This document shows positions 35,908 through 46,697 of a stretch of DNA of 64,000 nucleotides, one piece after another; positions within the stretch are counted from its first letter, which is position 1; the number at the start of each line of letters is the position of its first letter. The stretch lies in the NCBI GenBank assembly GCA_963995505.1, contig OZ023199.1:8663373-8727372 (forward strand). The letters run 5' to 3'. Origin of the DNA: Hypericum androsaemum. Lineage: Eukaryota; Streptophyta; Magnoliopsida; Malpighiales; Hypericaceae. The position numbers and the translations under genes were made by a program. The notes under the pieces are model-generated. The model ran no database searches. It saw only the letters and a program-made list of their open reading frames with translations, and was not told the DNA's origin.

Positions 35908-36135
35908 TAGACCTGACCATGAATTGAATCTGATTCGTGATTCGATTCGTAAAAAATTTGATTCGATTCGACAATAATTTGATTCGTCAAAAAATTCGAT
36001 TCGAATTCGTCATGATAAGAATTGAATACGGTTCAAGTTTTTTGTAATTCGTCAAACCGGCGAATTCAATTCGAATTCGTTTTGAGAATTCGATTCGTAT
36101 CGAATTCGTATTCGAATTCAAAAAAATTCAAAAAA

Positions 36136-36290
36136 GGGGGGGGGGGGGGGGGGGGGGCGCGGGGAGATGACGCAAGCGCTTGCGTCAGCGCTTGCGTTGG
36201 GGGGGGGGGGGGGGGGGGCGCGGAGATTTGAAATTCGCTGACGCAAGTGCTTGCGTCAGCGCTTGCGTCAGCGTCAGGGGGACAAATTAC
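36136..36290. repeat. Poly(G) tracts and GACGCAAGCGCTTGCGTC palindromes
   Basis: Two runs of 22 G (36136-36157) and 20 G (36199-36218) alternate with palindromic ACGCAAGCGCTTGCGT and further partial copies up to 36280. They lie between the 5' terminus and the transposase gene of the hAT element. Run lengths in a sequenced assembly may be inexact. Confidence 0.85.
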
Positions 36291-36562
36291 CATTTTTTTC
36301 TTACCATTTTTTTGGTTACCGTTTTAATCCCCAGGTTACCGTTTTTTTTACTGTTGGTACTTTTAAATTTTTTTTTTTATAAATTCAGAATTTCTTCACA
36401 ACTCTATAAATACCACCTCTTATTCTTCAAATTTTACACATTCCAATCTCAATTCTCTACTTATCTTATTGAAAATTTGAGCTATATAAATTCTCCCTCA
36501 AGTTTACTAATTACATATATTAGTCATATTTCTCATATAATTACTCATATTACTATATAATT

Positions 36563-38665
36563 ATGTCATCAAGTAGAGCAAATAAGGGTAAAGAAAAACG
36601 TGTGGAACATCACGATTCTATTGAATCGAATTTTCCACCGATTTCTACTTATCCTATTCCGGAAGAAATGATGAACGTCCATGATGAAACTCAACGGGAA
36701 AGTGTTGATTCAATATTCAACAATCCACAAAAGGTAAAAAGATCACCTTCATTACTTTTTACTAAGCATTTCAAAAAAAATTCTACCGGAGAAAAAGGTA
36801 TCTTCAAAATTACATGTAATTATTGTGGTAAATAATATGAATTCAAAACCGGGAATGGATATGGTACTTATACTATTCATTTGAATACTAAACATCCACA
36901 CGAAATTGGTTTTGAAAAATCACAAACTCAATTATCTACTACACCTAATATTTTATTTCATTACACCGATCAAAATAATAGAGAGGAATTAGCTAAATTA
37001 GTTGCTACCGAACATTTATCTTTTAGTTTTGGTGAAAAACTTAATTTTATAACTTATTGTCAAAATGCTTTAAATCCTAGTGCAAAAAAAGTTCCACGAA
37101 GTACATTAACACGATATGTAAAAGATTTATACAAGAAAAATAAAGAAAAATTACAAACTTTTTTCTTTGATTTTGATGGTCGAGTTTCTATATGTTGTGA
37201 TATATGGAGTGATCATTGGCAAACACATTCATATTTTGGTGTTACATGTCATTGGATTGATAATGAATGGAATATACAAAAAAGAATAATTGCATATAGA
37301 GTTTTTGATGATAGTCATAGTGGGAATAATTGTTATAAAATATTGCATACTATTTTACAAGAATATAATCTAGTTCAAAAAATATTTTCAATTTCTCTAG
37401 ATAATGCAAGTTTTAATAATGTTATGGTTAAAGATTTAGAAATTTGTTGTACACGATTCGGAGGAAAATTTTTTCATATTAGATGTGCATGTCATATATT
37501 TAATCTTTGTACCCAAGATGGAATTAAAGCTTTAGACTCTACATTAGGACCAATTAAACAAGCACTTAATTTACTATGGGCTCGCCCAAAATTGCTAAAA
37601 GATTGGAAAAAAGTTTGCAAATCAAACAACATGAAACCAAAACGTTTTCCACAAGATGTTCAACATCGTTGGAATTCGACTTATGAATTGTTAAAAGAAG
37701 CTCTTCCATACAAAGAACTTCTATGTAATTTTTTTGCATCTAATGATCAAACTAATAATATTATGTTACAACCTTACCATTGGGACCTTGTAGAAAAACT
37801 AAATGAGCTTTTAGAATATTTTAATTATGCTACACATCTTTTATCGGGTGTTTATTATCCTACATCTCATTTACTATTTTTGGAATGTTGTAATATATCG
37901 GAGGCAATATGTAGCGCTTATCAAGATTTTGCATTGTCATCATGCGTTTCGGAAATGGCTAACAAATGGTTAAAGTATTTCGAGAAGATTCCCCAACTTA
38001 ATTTAATTGCAACCGTTTTTATGCCGAACATTAAAATTGATGGTTTACAAAATTTATTATATGCGTATTATACAAATTTGGAAATTTTTTTGCAATTTGC
38101 TAATCTAGAAGATCATGTTGTAAAAATTACAAACAATGTAAAAAAAGATATTTTGGATTTAATGAGTGATTATAGTATTAGGAATAATACTTCTACATCT
38201 AATGAACCAACTCCCTCTCCCTCACAAGGTGAAAAATTAAGTTTTACGGAAAGATTGTTAATGAAAAAACAAAAAAGACCCTGAGGAATAAGTTTAACCA
38301 ATTCAGAATTTGATTTATATCTTAACACACAATTTGATATTCCATTTGTCAAATCTTCTAGTTTTTCTTTATTAGAATGGTGGAACAACCATGTAGAACA
38401 ATTTTCGGTTATGTCAATTATTGCCAAAGAATTGCTTGCTTGTCCGATTTCGACGGTTGCCGTGGAAAAAGCATTTAGTGCAGGAGGTAATATTTTGGAT
38501 GAACACCGGTACTCAATGACACCACAATCTTTAGAGGCACAAGCATTACTCACTGATTGGACCAAGGCGGAAAGACGACAACAAGAATTGGTCCGGGAAA
38601 ATCCCGACCAACTATACGACCTCGATGATGCCACAACCGGTGAAAGCACAAACACATTAGACTAA
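36563..38665 (+). pseudogene. hAT transposase (RICESLEEPER/Ac-Tip100 type) with two in-frame stops
   Basis: One 700-codon frame runs from ATG at 36563 to a stop at 38663-38665, interrupted only by TAA at 36833 and TGA at 38282. The order is an acidic N-terminus, a BED-type zinc finger (CNYCGK, stop, then YEFKTGNGYGTYTIHLNTKH), and an RNase H-like catalytic region (ICCDIWSDHWQTHSYFG; SLDNASFNN). It closes with the hAT dimerisation domain (LACPISTVAVEKAFSAGG). The first stop lies within the zinc finger, between its Cys pair and His. With so few lesions, inactivation is recent compared with the other elements here. Confidence 0.93.
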
Positions 38666-39150
38666 GTGAGTTAGCTCCATAAAGGTAAGAGAACTACGTG
38701 GGCTTTGATTCCTTCGGAGCTAAGGATACGTAGGCAACTTAATTTGGTACATTAAGTGCAAGCCCAATCTTTAGTTTATTTCTTTTTCCCAAAAAATGTT
38801 AAACACTAATTCCTAATTATTTTTAAATATTTGAAGCAAAAATCACAGTTTTTAAATTTTTCAAAAAATATCAAAACTTTTTAAACTTTTTAAAATATTA
38901 CAAAAATATTCAAAATATTTAGAGATTTTAGAATTTTTTAATTAAGTATTAAAATTATAGAATTAATTCGAATTCGAATTCGAATTATAATTCGATTATA
39001 ATTCGATTCTAATTCGATTCTAATTCATAATTCGTATTCGATTCGTCTTTTGAAGAATTGAATATGGTTTAATGTTTTGATAAATTCGAATTCGAATAAA
39101 TTCGATTCGAATTCGTCTAAATTCGAACCGTGGTCAGGTCTAGTTAGAGG

Positions 39151-39565
39151 GTCACTACTAGGAGCCGTCCCAGATGGCTTCTCTGTGGAAGCCTTGTGCA
39201 TAGGAAGGTTAAAGGGGAATCAGGTACTCAATTTTCTTGTCCTAGTTCAGAATGAAAAGATAGATACTACATTGTAAGAAGTACCATGTTCTAGTCTTTA
39301 CCAAATTTCTTGCAATGTATCCACTTACATTTTTGCATGCTGAACATATCTTTAGCCACTGATCTGAGTTGGAAATAATGGCACAAGGATTCCCTATCAG
39401 TCATTCGTATGAATCCGAGTAGCAACTGATCCGTACGTCTTTGAGTCTTCTTAATTGTCTATATTTTCTCTACTTGAAGTCAGTTTGGTGATATCTACCA
39501 AGAAGAGTACTTCATCAATTTCATCAAGGATGAACATTGTGGGAGAAGATGAAGATGAAGAGTAC
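39151..39565 (+). pseudogene. Truncated O-fucosyltransferase-family gene fragment (tandem copy A)
   Basis: This stretch matches 41893-42050 (most of exon 3 and the start of intron 3) joined to 42320-42550 (end of intron 5 and the start of exon 6) of the intact gene. Exons 4 and 5 and the introns around them are missing across a junction near 39310. Exons 1 and 2 are missing because the match begins in exon 3 directly after the hAT target duplication. The exon 3 copy has a premature TAG where the gene has an in-frame AGATAGG, so no product is expected. Confidence 0.85.
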
Positions 39566-39895
39566 TTCATCTATTTAAAGTTGGTTGATTCGTTTGTGCT
39601 ATTTTGGTTTTGGGTTTATGGAGGTGGGAGATGAAGGGTCTTTTGAAAAAATATAAATAAATTAGGGACTATTTTGGTAATTTTTCATATTACATGTAAG
39701 CATCAACTAAACCCACTTCGATGCCACGTAGGATAAAAAACAGTACCGTTTCGAGTCCGTGTGGGCGGGCAGCAGCCCTAGACTTGCATGAAAAAAAGTG
39801 CGTAAATCACAGGGGACTGAATTCCCAATTTGAAACCACATTACCTTAATTCCAAAAATTTAAAACCACATAGTACTAAATGGGACTTTTCCCAA
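39566..39895. mobile_element. Right half of a Mutator-like element (relic)
   Basis: The stretch ends in ACCACATAGTACTAAATGGG followed by ACTTTTCCC, the inverted form of the GGGAAAAGTCCATTTAAGTA-type end seen at 9126. A matching left end was not found, and the junction lies exactly at the start of duplicated flank copy B. Confidence 0.4.
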
Positions 39896-40918
39896 AAAAT
39901 AATATGTTGGCTCTAATTAAGAAATAATCGCGGTTTTCAAATTCTTAACGGCGGCTTACAAACCTCGGCTTGGGCTACCTTAAAAGCCCATTTGGCTCAT
40001 GCCGGAATTGGGCCAACAACTGGGATTTGTGTCATTTGGTTCAAGACCTCTTATCTTTGGCGGAGTCCATATCCCCACTAATCATATCACAGGATTAATT
40101 AAATTTCTGTGTAATAACATATCACTAATTTTATCAGTACATCACTTGAGAAAAATGAGACAAATTTCATAGTAGTTAGATTTAAATTTGGATGAGGGGA
40201 AGATCGACGATGTCCACAATGAAAATATACTAAGCAGATAAAATTAGTGATATAATATAACATTGCAGATTTAAGTTGATGTAACAAGGTTAGCAGATTC
40301 GGAAAAAAAAATCCCAGTTGGGACTCAATGGCACAAAATTAGTCCACATGACTAAGTTTGCATCATTGGCGGGCCAACCATGGTACTTTAAAAATGTTTT
40401 TTTATTGGCTTGAAAATTACATAGGTAGGTGTAAAATTCGTGTATTATACACATATTAACTAAGTTTCTATCAAGTGCAACTCGAAAATAATTTTATTTT
40501 ATCAAATAATAATTTTTTTGGATGTAAAACCAGCTTTTTTAGGAAAACAATATATCGGGCCGGTGTTTACCCTGATTCTGTGGAGACAATTCGAGCCTTC
40601 TTACCTATGAATCCTCCACTTAGTCTCTTCCCACCTTCGGTGCAGCAAAAAATATAGAATCCAACTTGCAGTTGTTGGGGTTTGGTGGGTTGGAAAGAAA
40701 AGAAGTAGCAGTTGTTTCTATATTTTTTTTCAATACCACCTGATATTCAAATATCTAATGACCCGACGAGCAAAAAATGAGTGCATGTAGTGAGTTATCA
40801 AACTGTTTCTTGCGCTTTACTCATCTTAAAATTCGTGTGCAATTTTAATATGTCACTCACCAACTTCGTAGCTTCACTTGGAATTAAATTTATTCTTCCA
40901 ATGAGGTTGAGGTTGGAG
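39896..40918. repeat. Tandem-duplicated flank, copy B
   Basis: Partner of 34888-35907. It leads without interruption into the 5' region of the intact fucosyltransferase-family gene. Confidence 0.85.
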
Positions 40919-41246
40919 GGTCACTACCAGAAACAAGGTCAACGGGTGTGAAGGCTTGAATTTCTTGATGTTTATTGCTCAGTCACGTTGTACAGCTGTT
41001 ACATGAATCTCTACAATTATGGGAATTGCTAATATTATATTAGATATGGTTAGCTGTAGTCTTCTAGTCAAGGGCTGGGATTAATAATAATAAATAATAT
41101 GGAATTGCCGGATATTGTGCAGCAGCAGGGGATACTCCTCAATAAATGGAACTTACTCTTGGCATCCACATTTCTATGTTTTTGTCACCTCTAACTAACC
41201 AGTTCCTTCTCTGCGTTTGAGACTCGGTACTTTTGATGTTACTGTA
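40919..41246 (+). promoter_or_regulatory. Immediate 5' flank of the fucosyltransferase-family gene
   Basis: The stretch holds the proximal promoter and leader. A possible TATA-like element is AATAATAATAAATAATATGG near 41084-41103. The start codon was placed at 41247 because it is the first ATG of the long exon 1 frame and is followed by the basic N-terminal tail expected before a membrane span. Confidence 0.4.
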
Positions 41247-43971
41247 ATGGGGAAGCAAGGCTCTCCTCGAAGTCCGCGTCCCGGATCAGCCACTGGGAAC
41301 GATGAATTCCATGCGAGGACTTGTCAGAATTCCCTGGTTAGTGATCATTCTATAGGGAGAAGAATGGCAGGAGGAGATGATGATGCTACTAGTGTGATGG
41401 CCAAAGTTGCTGGCTCTCTTAAAGAAGTTTGTATTGCTAAGAAGCAGCAGCCTTCATGGCTGCACAGGAATTTCAAGTCAATTGCCTTCATGTTTGCTTT
41501 GTTTGGTACCATTTTCTTGCTTGGTTCTTTCATGGCTTCTTCAATCTTTGATTGGACATATTTCAGAAACTTATCTACCTCAAGGCAATTCCAATTCGGT
41601 GATCTTAAGGTATATTTTTTGTGTTTTCTATGTTTTCTTGTATGTTCTTTTACTTGGATTCACTGATTTCTTGCATTTTTCTTAACAAAGGAGGAGGATG
41701 TAGGTCCTTCTACGAATGACGAAAAACGGCCTATCCGGATGTACGGCCGTCTCCTGAACTTGGCCTCCAATGCTCTTGCAGAGGTAAAGTTTTAGATGCA
41801 AGTGAGACATGTAGAGTATAACATGATACAATGTACTGAAACTTCACTGTGTTTTAGAAAGAGCTCAAGCAAGACGCGTCGCGTTTTTGGGAGGAGCCGT
41901 CTCAGATGGCTTCTCCGTGGCAGCCTTGTGCAGATAGGAAGGTTAAAGGGGAATCAGGTAGTCAATTTCTTGGCCTAGCTCAGAATAACAAGATAGATAC
42001 CTGCATTGTAATAAGAAGTACCATGTTCTAGTCTTTACCAACTAGTTATGTTTTTGTATCAACACAGTAGGACGGCCTGAAGATAGCAATGGCTACATAA
42101 TGGTTAGTGCAAATGGCGGTCTTAATCAGCAACGAGTCGCTGTAAGTATATAAACAAACAATGGCCTTACGCCATTTTCGAACAACTGCTACAAATTTCG
42201 CTGTTATGTTTGCAGATCTGCAATGCGGTCGCAGTGGCTTCGTTGCTTAACGCCACTCTAGTCCTTCCCAGATTCCTTTACAGCAATGTATGGAAAGATC
42301 CTAGGTCTGATGTTCCATTTCCTTGAGTATCCACTTATATTCTTGCATGCTGAACATAGCTCTAGCAACTGATCTGAGTTGGAAGTGATGGCACAAGGAT
42401 TCCTTATCAGTCTTTCGTATGAATCCGAGCAGCCACTGATCCGTACGTACGTCTTCGAGTCTTCTTAATTGTCTATATTTTCTCTTCTTGCAGTCAGTTT
42501 GGTGATATCTACCAAGAAGAGTACTTCATCAATTTCATCAAGGATGAAGTGAACATTGTGAAGGAGCTGCCTTCTTATCTGAAATCTGTGGATATTGAAG
42601 CAATTGGCAGCTTAGTAAGACTTCGAATATGCTACGACGATACTGACTTTTGCTTCTGATCAATATATAGCAACCTCTTAAGCTAACAACCTTTGTTAGA
42701 TTACAGATGCTGACATCCCCAAGGAGGCACAACCTGTTGATTACCTCCAAAAGGTTCTTCCACTTCTGCTGCAGAACAGAATTGTTCACTTCCTCGGGTT
42801 CGGAAATCGACTAGGATTTGATCCAGTACCTCCAAAACTTCAGGTATAAAACTCACCAACTAGTTCAAATAGACAAGTATCTGCCATGGCTTTCTTCTAA
42901 ACATTTTTGTTTCAGAGTCTGAGGTGCAAATGCAACTTTCATGCACTGAAATTCGTTCCGAAAATTCAACAAGCGGGTTCGCAGTTAGTTCAGAGGATAA
43001 GGAGGGAACATGAACCTGCAAAGTCTATGTTGGATAAACAGCTTCTAGGAAACTTTATGCATGGAATTCCCTCCAAAATGGACAAAGATCCAAAAGGCGG
43101 ATCTAAGTACCTTGCTTTGCACTTGAGATTCGAAGTGGACATGATCGCCTACTCGCAATGCGACTTTGGAGGAGGAGAAGATGAGAGGAGGGAGCTCAAA
43201 GCCTACAGGGAAAGCCATTTCCCTCTACTAATAGCACGAACTAAAGAATCCAAGTACGAAAATTCGAAGAGCTTCGAATAAAGACTACTTGTATCCTGCA
43301 ATCTGTAGTATCTCATCCATTTCTGCTCTTGCAGTCCCATTTCACCATCAGAGCTGAGAAAGTCAGGGAGGTGTCCATTAACACCAGAAGAAGCAGCTCT
43401 TGTTCTTGCCGGCCTCGGCTTTAGCCGTGCCACTTACATTTACCTTGCTGGATCAGATATATATGGAGGAGAATCTAGGATGCTACCTTTCACAAACATC
43501 TATCCAAACGTCGTCACGAAAGAGACTCTCCTTAGACCTCATGAACTCGCGCCTTTTAGGAACTTTTCATCTCAGGTAGGTAAATTTAACTCGCGCCAAA
43601 TGTATGTTCTTCAGCAACAGTCTAAATGCCAGTTCCACCACCATCAACTTTGGCTGCAGCTAGCAGCATTGGACTTCATTGCCTGTGCAACTGCTGATGT
43701 ATTTGCGATGACTGATTCCGGAAGCCAACTAGCATCTTTGGTGTCAGGACTCCGGACTTATTATGGCGCGGGACACGCTCCGACCTTGCGGCCTAATAAG
43801 AAGAGACTAGCCGCGATTTTGGCTCAGAACAACACCGTACGGTGGACTGCATTCGAGGATAGAGTACAAAAGATGATCGAGGAAGGTCAAAGGGCGCGCG
43901 TAAGGCGGTTTGGCCGAAGCATTTATCGCCAACCAATATGCCCCGAGTGCATGTGTAAAAACACTCACTAG
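41247..43971 (+). CDS. Plant O-fucosyltransferase family protein (DUF246/GT106-like)
   Basis: Ten exons with GT-AG introns: 41247-41609, 41691-41783, 41858-41957, 42068-42141, 42216-42304, 42494-42614, 42700-42843, 42916-43253, 43335-43575 and 43660-43971. They total 1875 nt, giving 624 residues. The N-terminus is basic and followed by one hydrophobic segment (about 80-102; FMFALFGTIFLLGSFMASS), the type II layout of Golgi glycosyltransferases. The catalytic region shows NGYIMVSANGGLNQQRVAIC, LVLPRFLYSNVWKDPSQFGD, a HFLGFGNRLGFD block, YLALHLRFEVDMIAYS, YIYLAGSDIYGG and FIACATADVFAMTDSG. Family members transfer deoxy-sugars in the Golgi; some relatives make pectin rhamnogalacturonan I. The acceptor of this one cannot be told from sequence. 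All splice sites look intact. Confidence 0.92.
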
Positions 43972-44595
43972 CATCTACCACAAAGTAGTACATACAGAGC
44001 AGTTGTGACCATGGAAAGCCTTTGCTGTATACTCTCTGAAGTACTCGGGAATAGAGAGACCGAGAAACAACGCAACGCGGGTGACGAAAAGGTTCCTCAT
44101 CGAGTTCATGTTAGTGAATTGCAGAAACGACAGCCCCATAGATGCTGAGAAGAGAATGTACTGTTAATGATAGCAGCACAGAGCATATCTTCGAATTTTT
44201 GATACGAAAGGAAAACGAATGCATTCTTTAGCAATGCGTAATCTCAACACGACCATCTTGATTCTGTTACAAATGACAGATTCGAGCCGGACCCTTTTTC
44301 TGCCTTAAGTTCAGTTCCGTGGTTGATCAGTCCAAACACCGTCCAACCTGAAACATGTTCAACCAAGGCACATGTCCCGGCCGTGCTCGTGCTCGACTCA
44401 CAATATCAGAATTTAAACCAAAAAAAGTGAAGCAACTTGATAATGCAAGGGAACCAAAGAGGGCAGAGGACTAAAGAAGAACCTGGAGAAGCAAAAACAG
44501 AATTTGTACACTGGATGACACAATTAAAGCACCTTGGACGGCTCTCATCGTGCAGAGAAATCTCTTTTCACGTGTAAAAATGACCCTTTAGTTTC
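43972..44595 (+). other. 3' flank of the fucosyltransferase-family gene
   Basis: Presumed 3' untranslated region and downstream sequence, with no further coding signal. A poly(A) signal was not pinned down. Confidence 0.35.
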
Positions 44596-44599
44596 TACT

Positions 44600-44945
44600 T
44601 CAATAACAGTTAAAGAGTGTTGAATGACACACAATTAGAATAGATTAACGGGTTTAGTTTAAATTACAGGAAACTAATTCAAATTTGAGCAAACACTCTA
44701 CTTCAATAACAGTTAACTAACGGTGTGAATCCCGCACAATTTGGAAGAGATTATGGGTTAAGGTTAAACTAGGAATATGGGCGACTAGTCCAAGTTCCAA
44801 AAGAAATGACACTTTCAATAACAGTTAACAGTGTGAATCAAACTCAATTTAAAAGAGATTAATAGGTTAAGTATAAATTATGAGACAAGACAATTAATCT
44901 AAATTGTTAAGTTTAAATTACCGGACTAGACAACTAATACAAATA
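44600..44945. repeat. About three imperfect ~105-bp tandem repeats
   Basis: The word TCAATAACAGTTAA recurs at 44610, 44702 and 44814. Each copy is followed by GTGTGAAT, a CACAAT/CTCAAT word, AGAGATTA and GGTTAAGTxTAAATTA. Copies diverge by small indels. Confidence 0.65.
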
Positions 44946-45129
44946 TTCGAAGCAACCGGTCCACTTCTTACACCGAGAAGTTGACTAGAGAAGCTTGGTG
45001 TAGCTCTAGAAAGGGTACAAGAGACAAGTTGGGAAACCATATTATAATATAATTAAGAACCGACCAAAATAAAATATAAGAAAGAAGAAAGAAAGGGAGT
45101 AACCAAATGGTTGTCCTCGATGCTCGTCA

Positions 45130-45660
45130 AAGAAGAGTGGTGAATTTACCGAATACCGAAATGCTAAAAAAGTTATACCGATTTCGATCCCGAATAGTAT
45201 TCAGTAAATTTGATATTTATCGATTATATTTTGGTAAATTCGGTATTTACCAAATTTATCAATTTTTTTGAAAAAATTATAATTAATCATTATATTTAAT
45301 AAAAATACAAAAATAATTTCAATAAATACAAATTTAATCTAATAAGTACAAATCATCAAGTCTAATTAGTATAAAATTTATTTAGAGCATTGATTTTTTG
45401 AAGAGACCAAGGAAATTTTCAATAAATTATCTATAATTTGGCCTATATATTTATTAATACATTTGATAAATTATCATTTCGGTATATTCGGTAAAATTTT
45501 GGTATTTATCAAAATTTATCGAATACTGATATTTACTGAATTTCTCAAAAACCTCCTACCAAATTTCTCAAAAATCTCATACCGAATTGATTACTGAATA
45601 CCGATTTACCAAAATTTTACCAAAATTTTTAAATTTTAATTACTATTTACTCACCCCTAC
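45130..45660. mobile_element. Probable hAT-type MITE rich in ACCGAATA words
   Basis: The right end reads TTTACTCACCCCTA. The left end near 45130 (GAGTGGTGAATTTACCGAAT) is a degenerate inverse of it. The interior consists of many TACCGAATACCGA and TCGGTATT words in both orientations. Flanking CGTCAAAG and CGTAAGAC agree at five of eight bases, so any target duplication has decayed. Confidence 0.5.
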
Positions 45661-46683
45661 GTAAGACACTCCAATCATGGTTGGCAATCTCGTCGTAAGA
45701 GTGTATTTATTTACCCCTTCCACGAACAGCAACTGTATCACACTCACTTTATCACCCTGAAAACCAACAACAAAGTTAACCAACATTTGGACTTTAAACC
45801 ACGTTATGGTTATGGGATTGATTTCTTCTTTGGATTGGTACATTTATTTTTGTTTTGAAGATGGAGAGGGGTGAGGGTAGAGAAGGAAGAAGTAGGGAGT
45901 TAAAAAAAAATGATGTGACGTATTTAAAATGACAAAGACGCCATGTAAGTTGACGAGGTATCGCCGGTTACCGGAAAAATAGGTTTAGGGTATTATTTGA
46001 TCAATTTGGGAAAGTTCATGTGGTTATGTGAACCACTTTTATATACAGAAGTTTATGTGGAACTTTTGAGATAGTAGATAGATTTATTTAACTTTTATTT
46101 TTTTTAATTATATTCAAAAGTTGGTAAAGAAAGATTTATTTAAGAAAATTTTGAGTTGAAAATTTATGAATTTAAAAGATATTGTCAATGAAATTTGATT
46201 CGAGCAGTAAGAGAGGCCCCATGCGCTAGTTTAGATACGGTATTCAAAAAAAATATACCGGATTCAACAAGAAAAAGCTTAGTGAAGTGCTTGTTTCCGA
46301 TAATGCCCCCAGAGGAATTGCCAAAGTCTATGTTACCGTTGTTGCATTTATTTAGTCATCTCATCAGACTCCCAACAACTTGCTTCATTACTTTGTTGGG
46401 TTTTTCTGAGCTTAATAAAGGACGGAAAACTTAATACACACAACACATAATAATCGTGTTCGACTGTTGACCCAACTTTCCATTGCATTCTAAAACATAC
46501 TTGTTGAAAGAGCACATTCTGCAATTCTAAAAACAGATTTTTGTTAGTTGATACTAATTGGTATTTACGCATTCACTAAATGACTAATTTAAATTTGATT
46601 TGAGAAGTATCGATTCTCTTCTAAAACTTAACCTAGCAAAAAGTCGTAATTCGGTCCTGGTTCTCAACAATAGTCAAGCCCAG
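45661..46683. other. Intergenic, no feature seen
   Basis: AT-rich. A 79-codon frame at 46195 has no recognisable domain. The 45990-46070 stretch has weak likeness to the ends of Mutator-like elements. Confidence 0.4.
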
Positions 46684-46697
46684 GACGCTCTTACCTT

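Larger units (their letters stand above)
35908..39142 (+). mobile_element. hAT transposon, nearly autonomous (3235 bp)
   Basis: Terminal inverted repeats TAGACCTGACCA (35908) and TGGTCAGGTCTA (ending 39142) match perfectly over 12 bp. They are framed by an 8-bp target duplication GTTGGAGG (35900-35907) and GTTAGAGG (39143-39150), one mismatch. Removing the element joins sequence that matches copy B (GGTTGGAGGGTCACTAC). Both subterminal regions are packed with ATTCGATTCG and AATTCGAATTCG words, likely transposase contacts. The single gene inside is broken by two stops. Confidence 0.93.

Noticed and set aside
36066..36293. Proline- and glycine-rich frames
   Set aside because: Translations of poly(G)/poly(C) tracts inside the hAT element.
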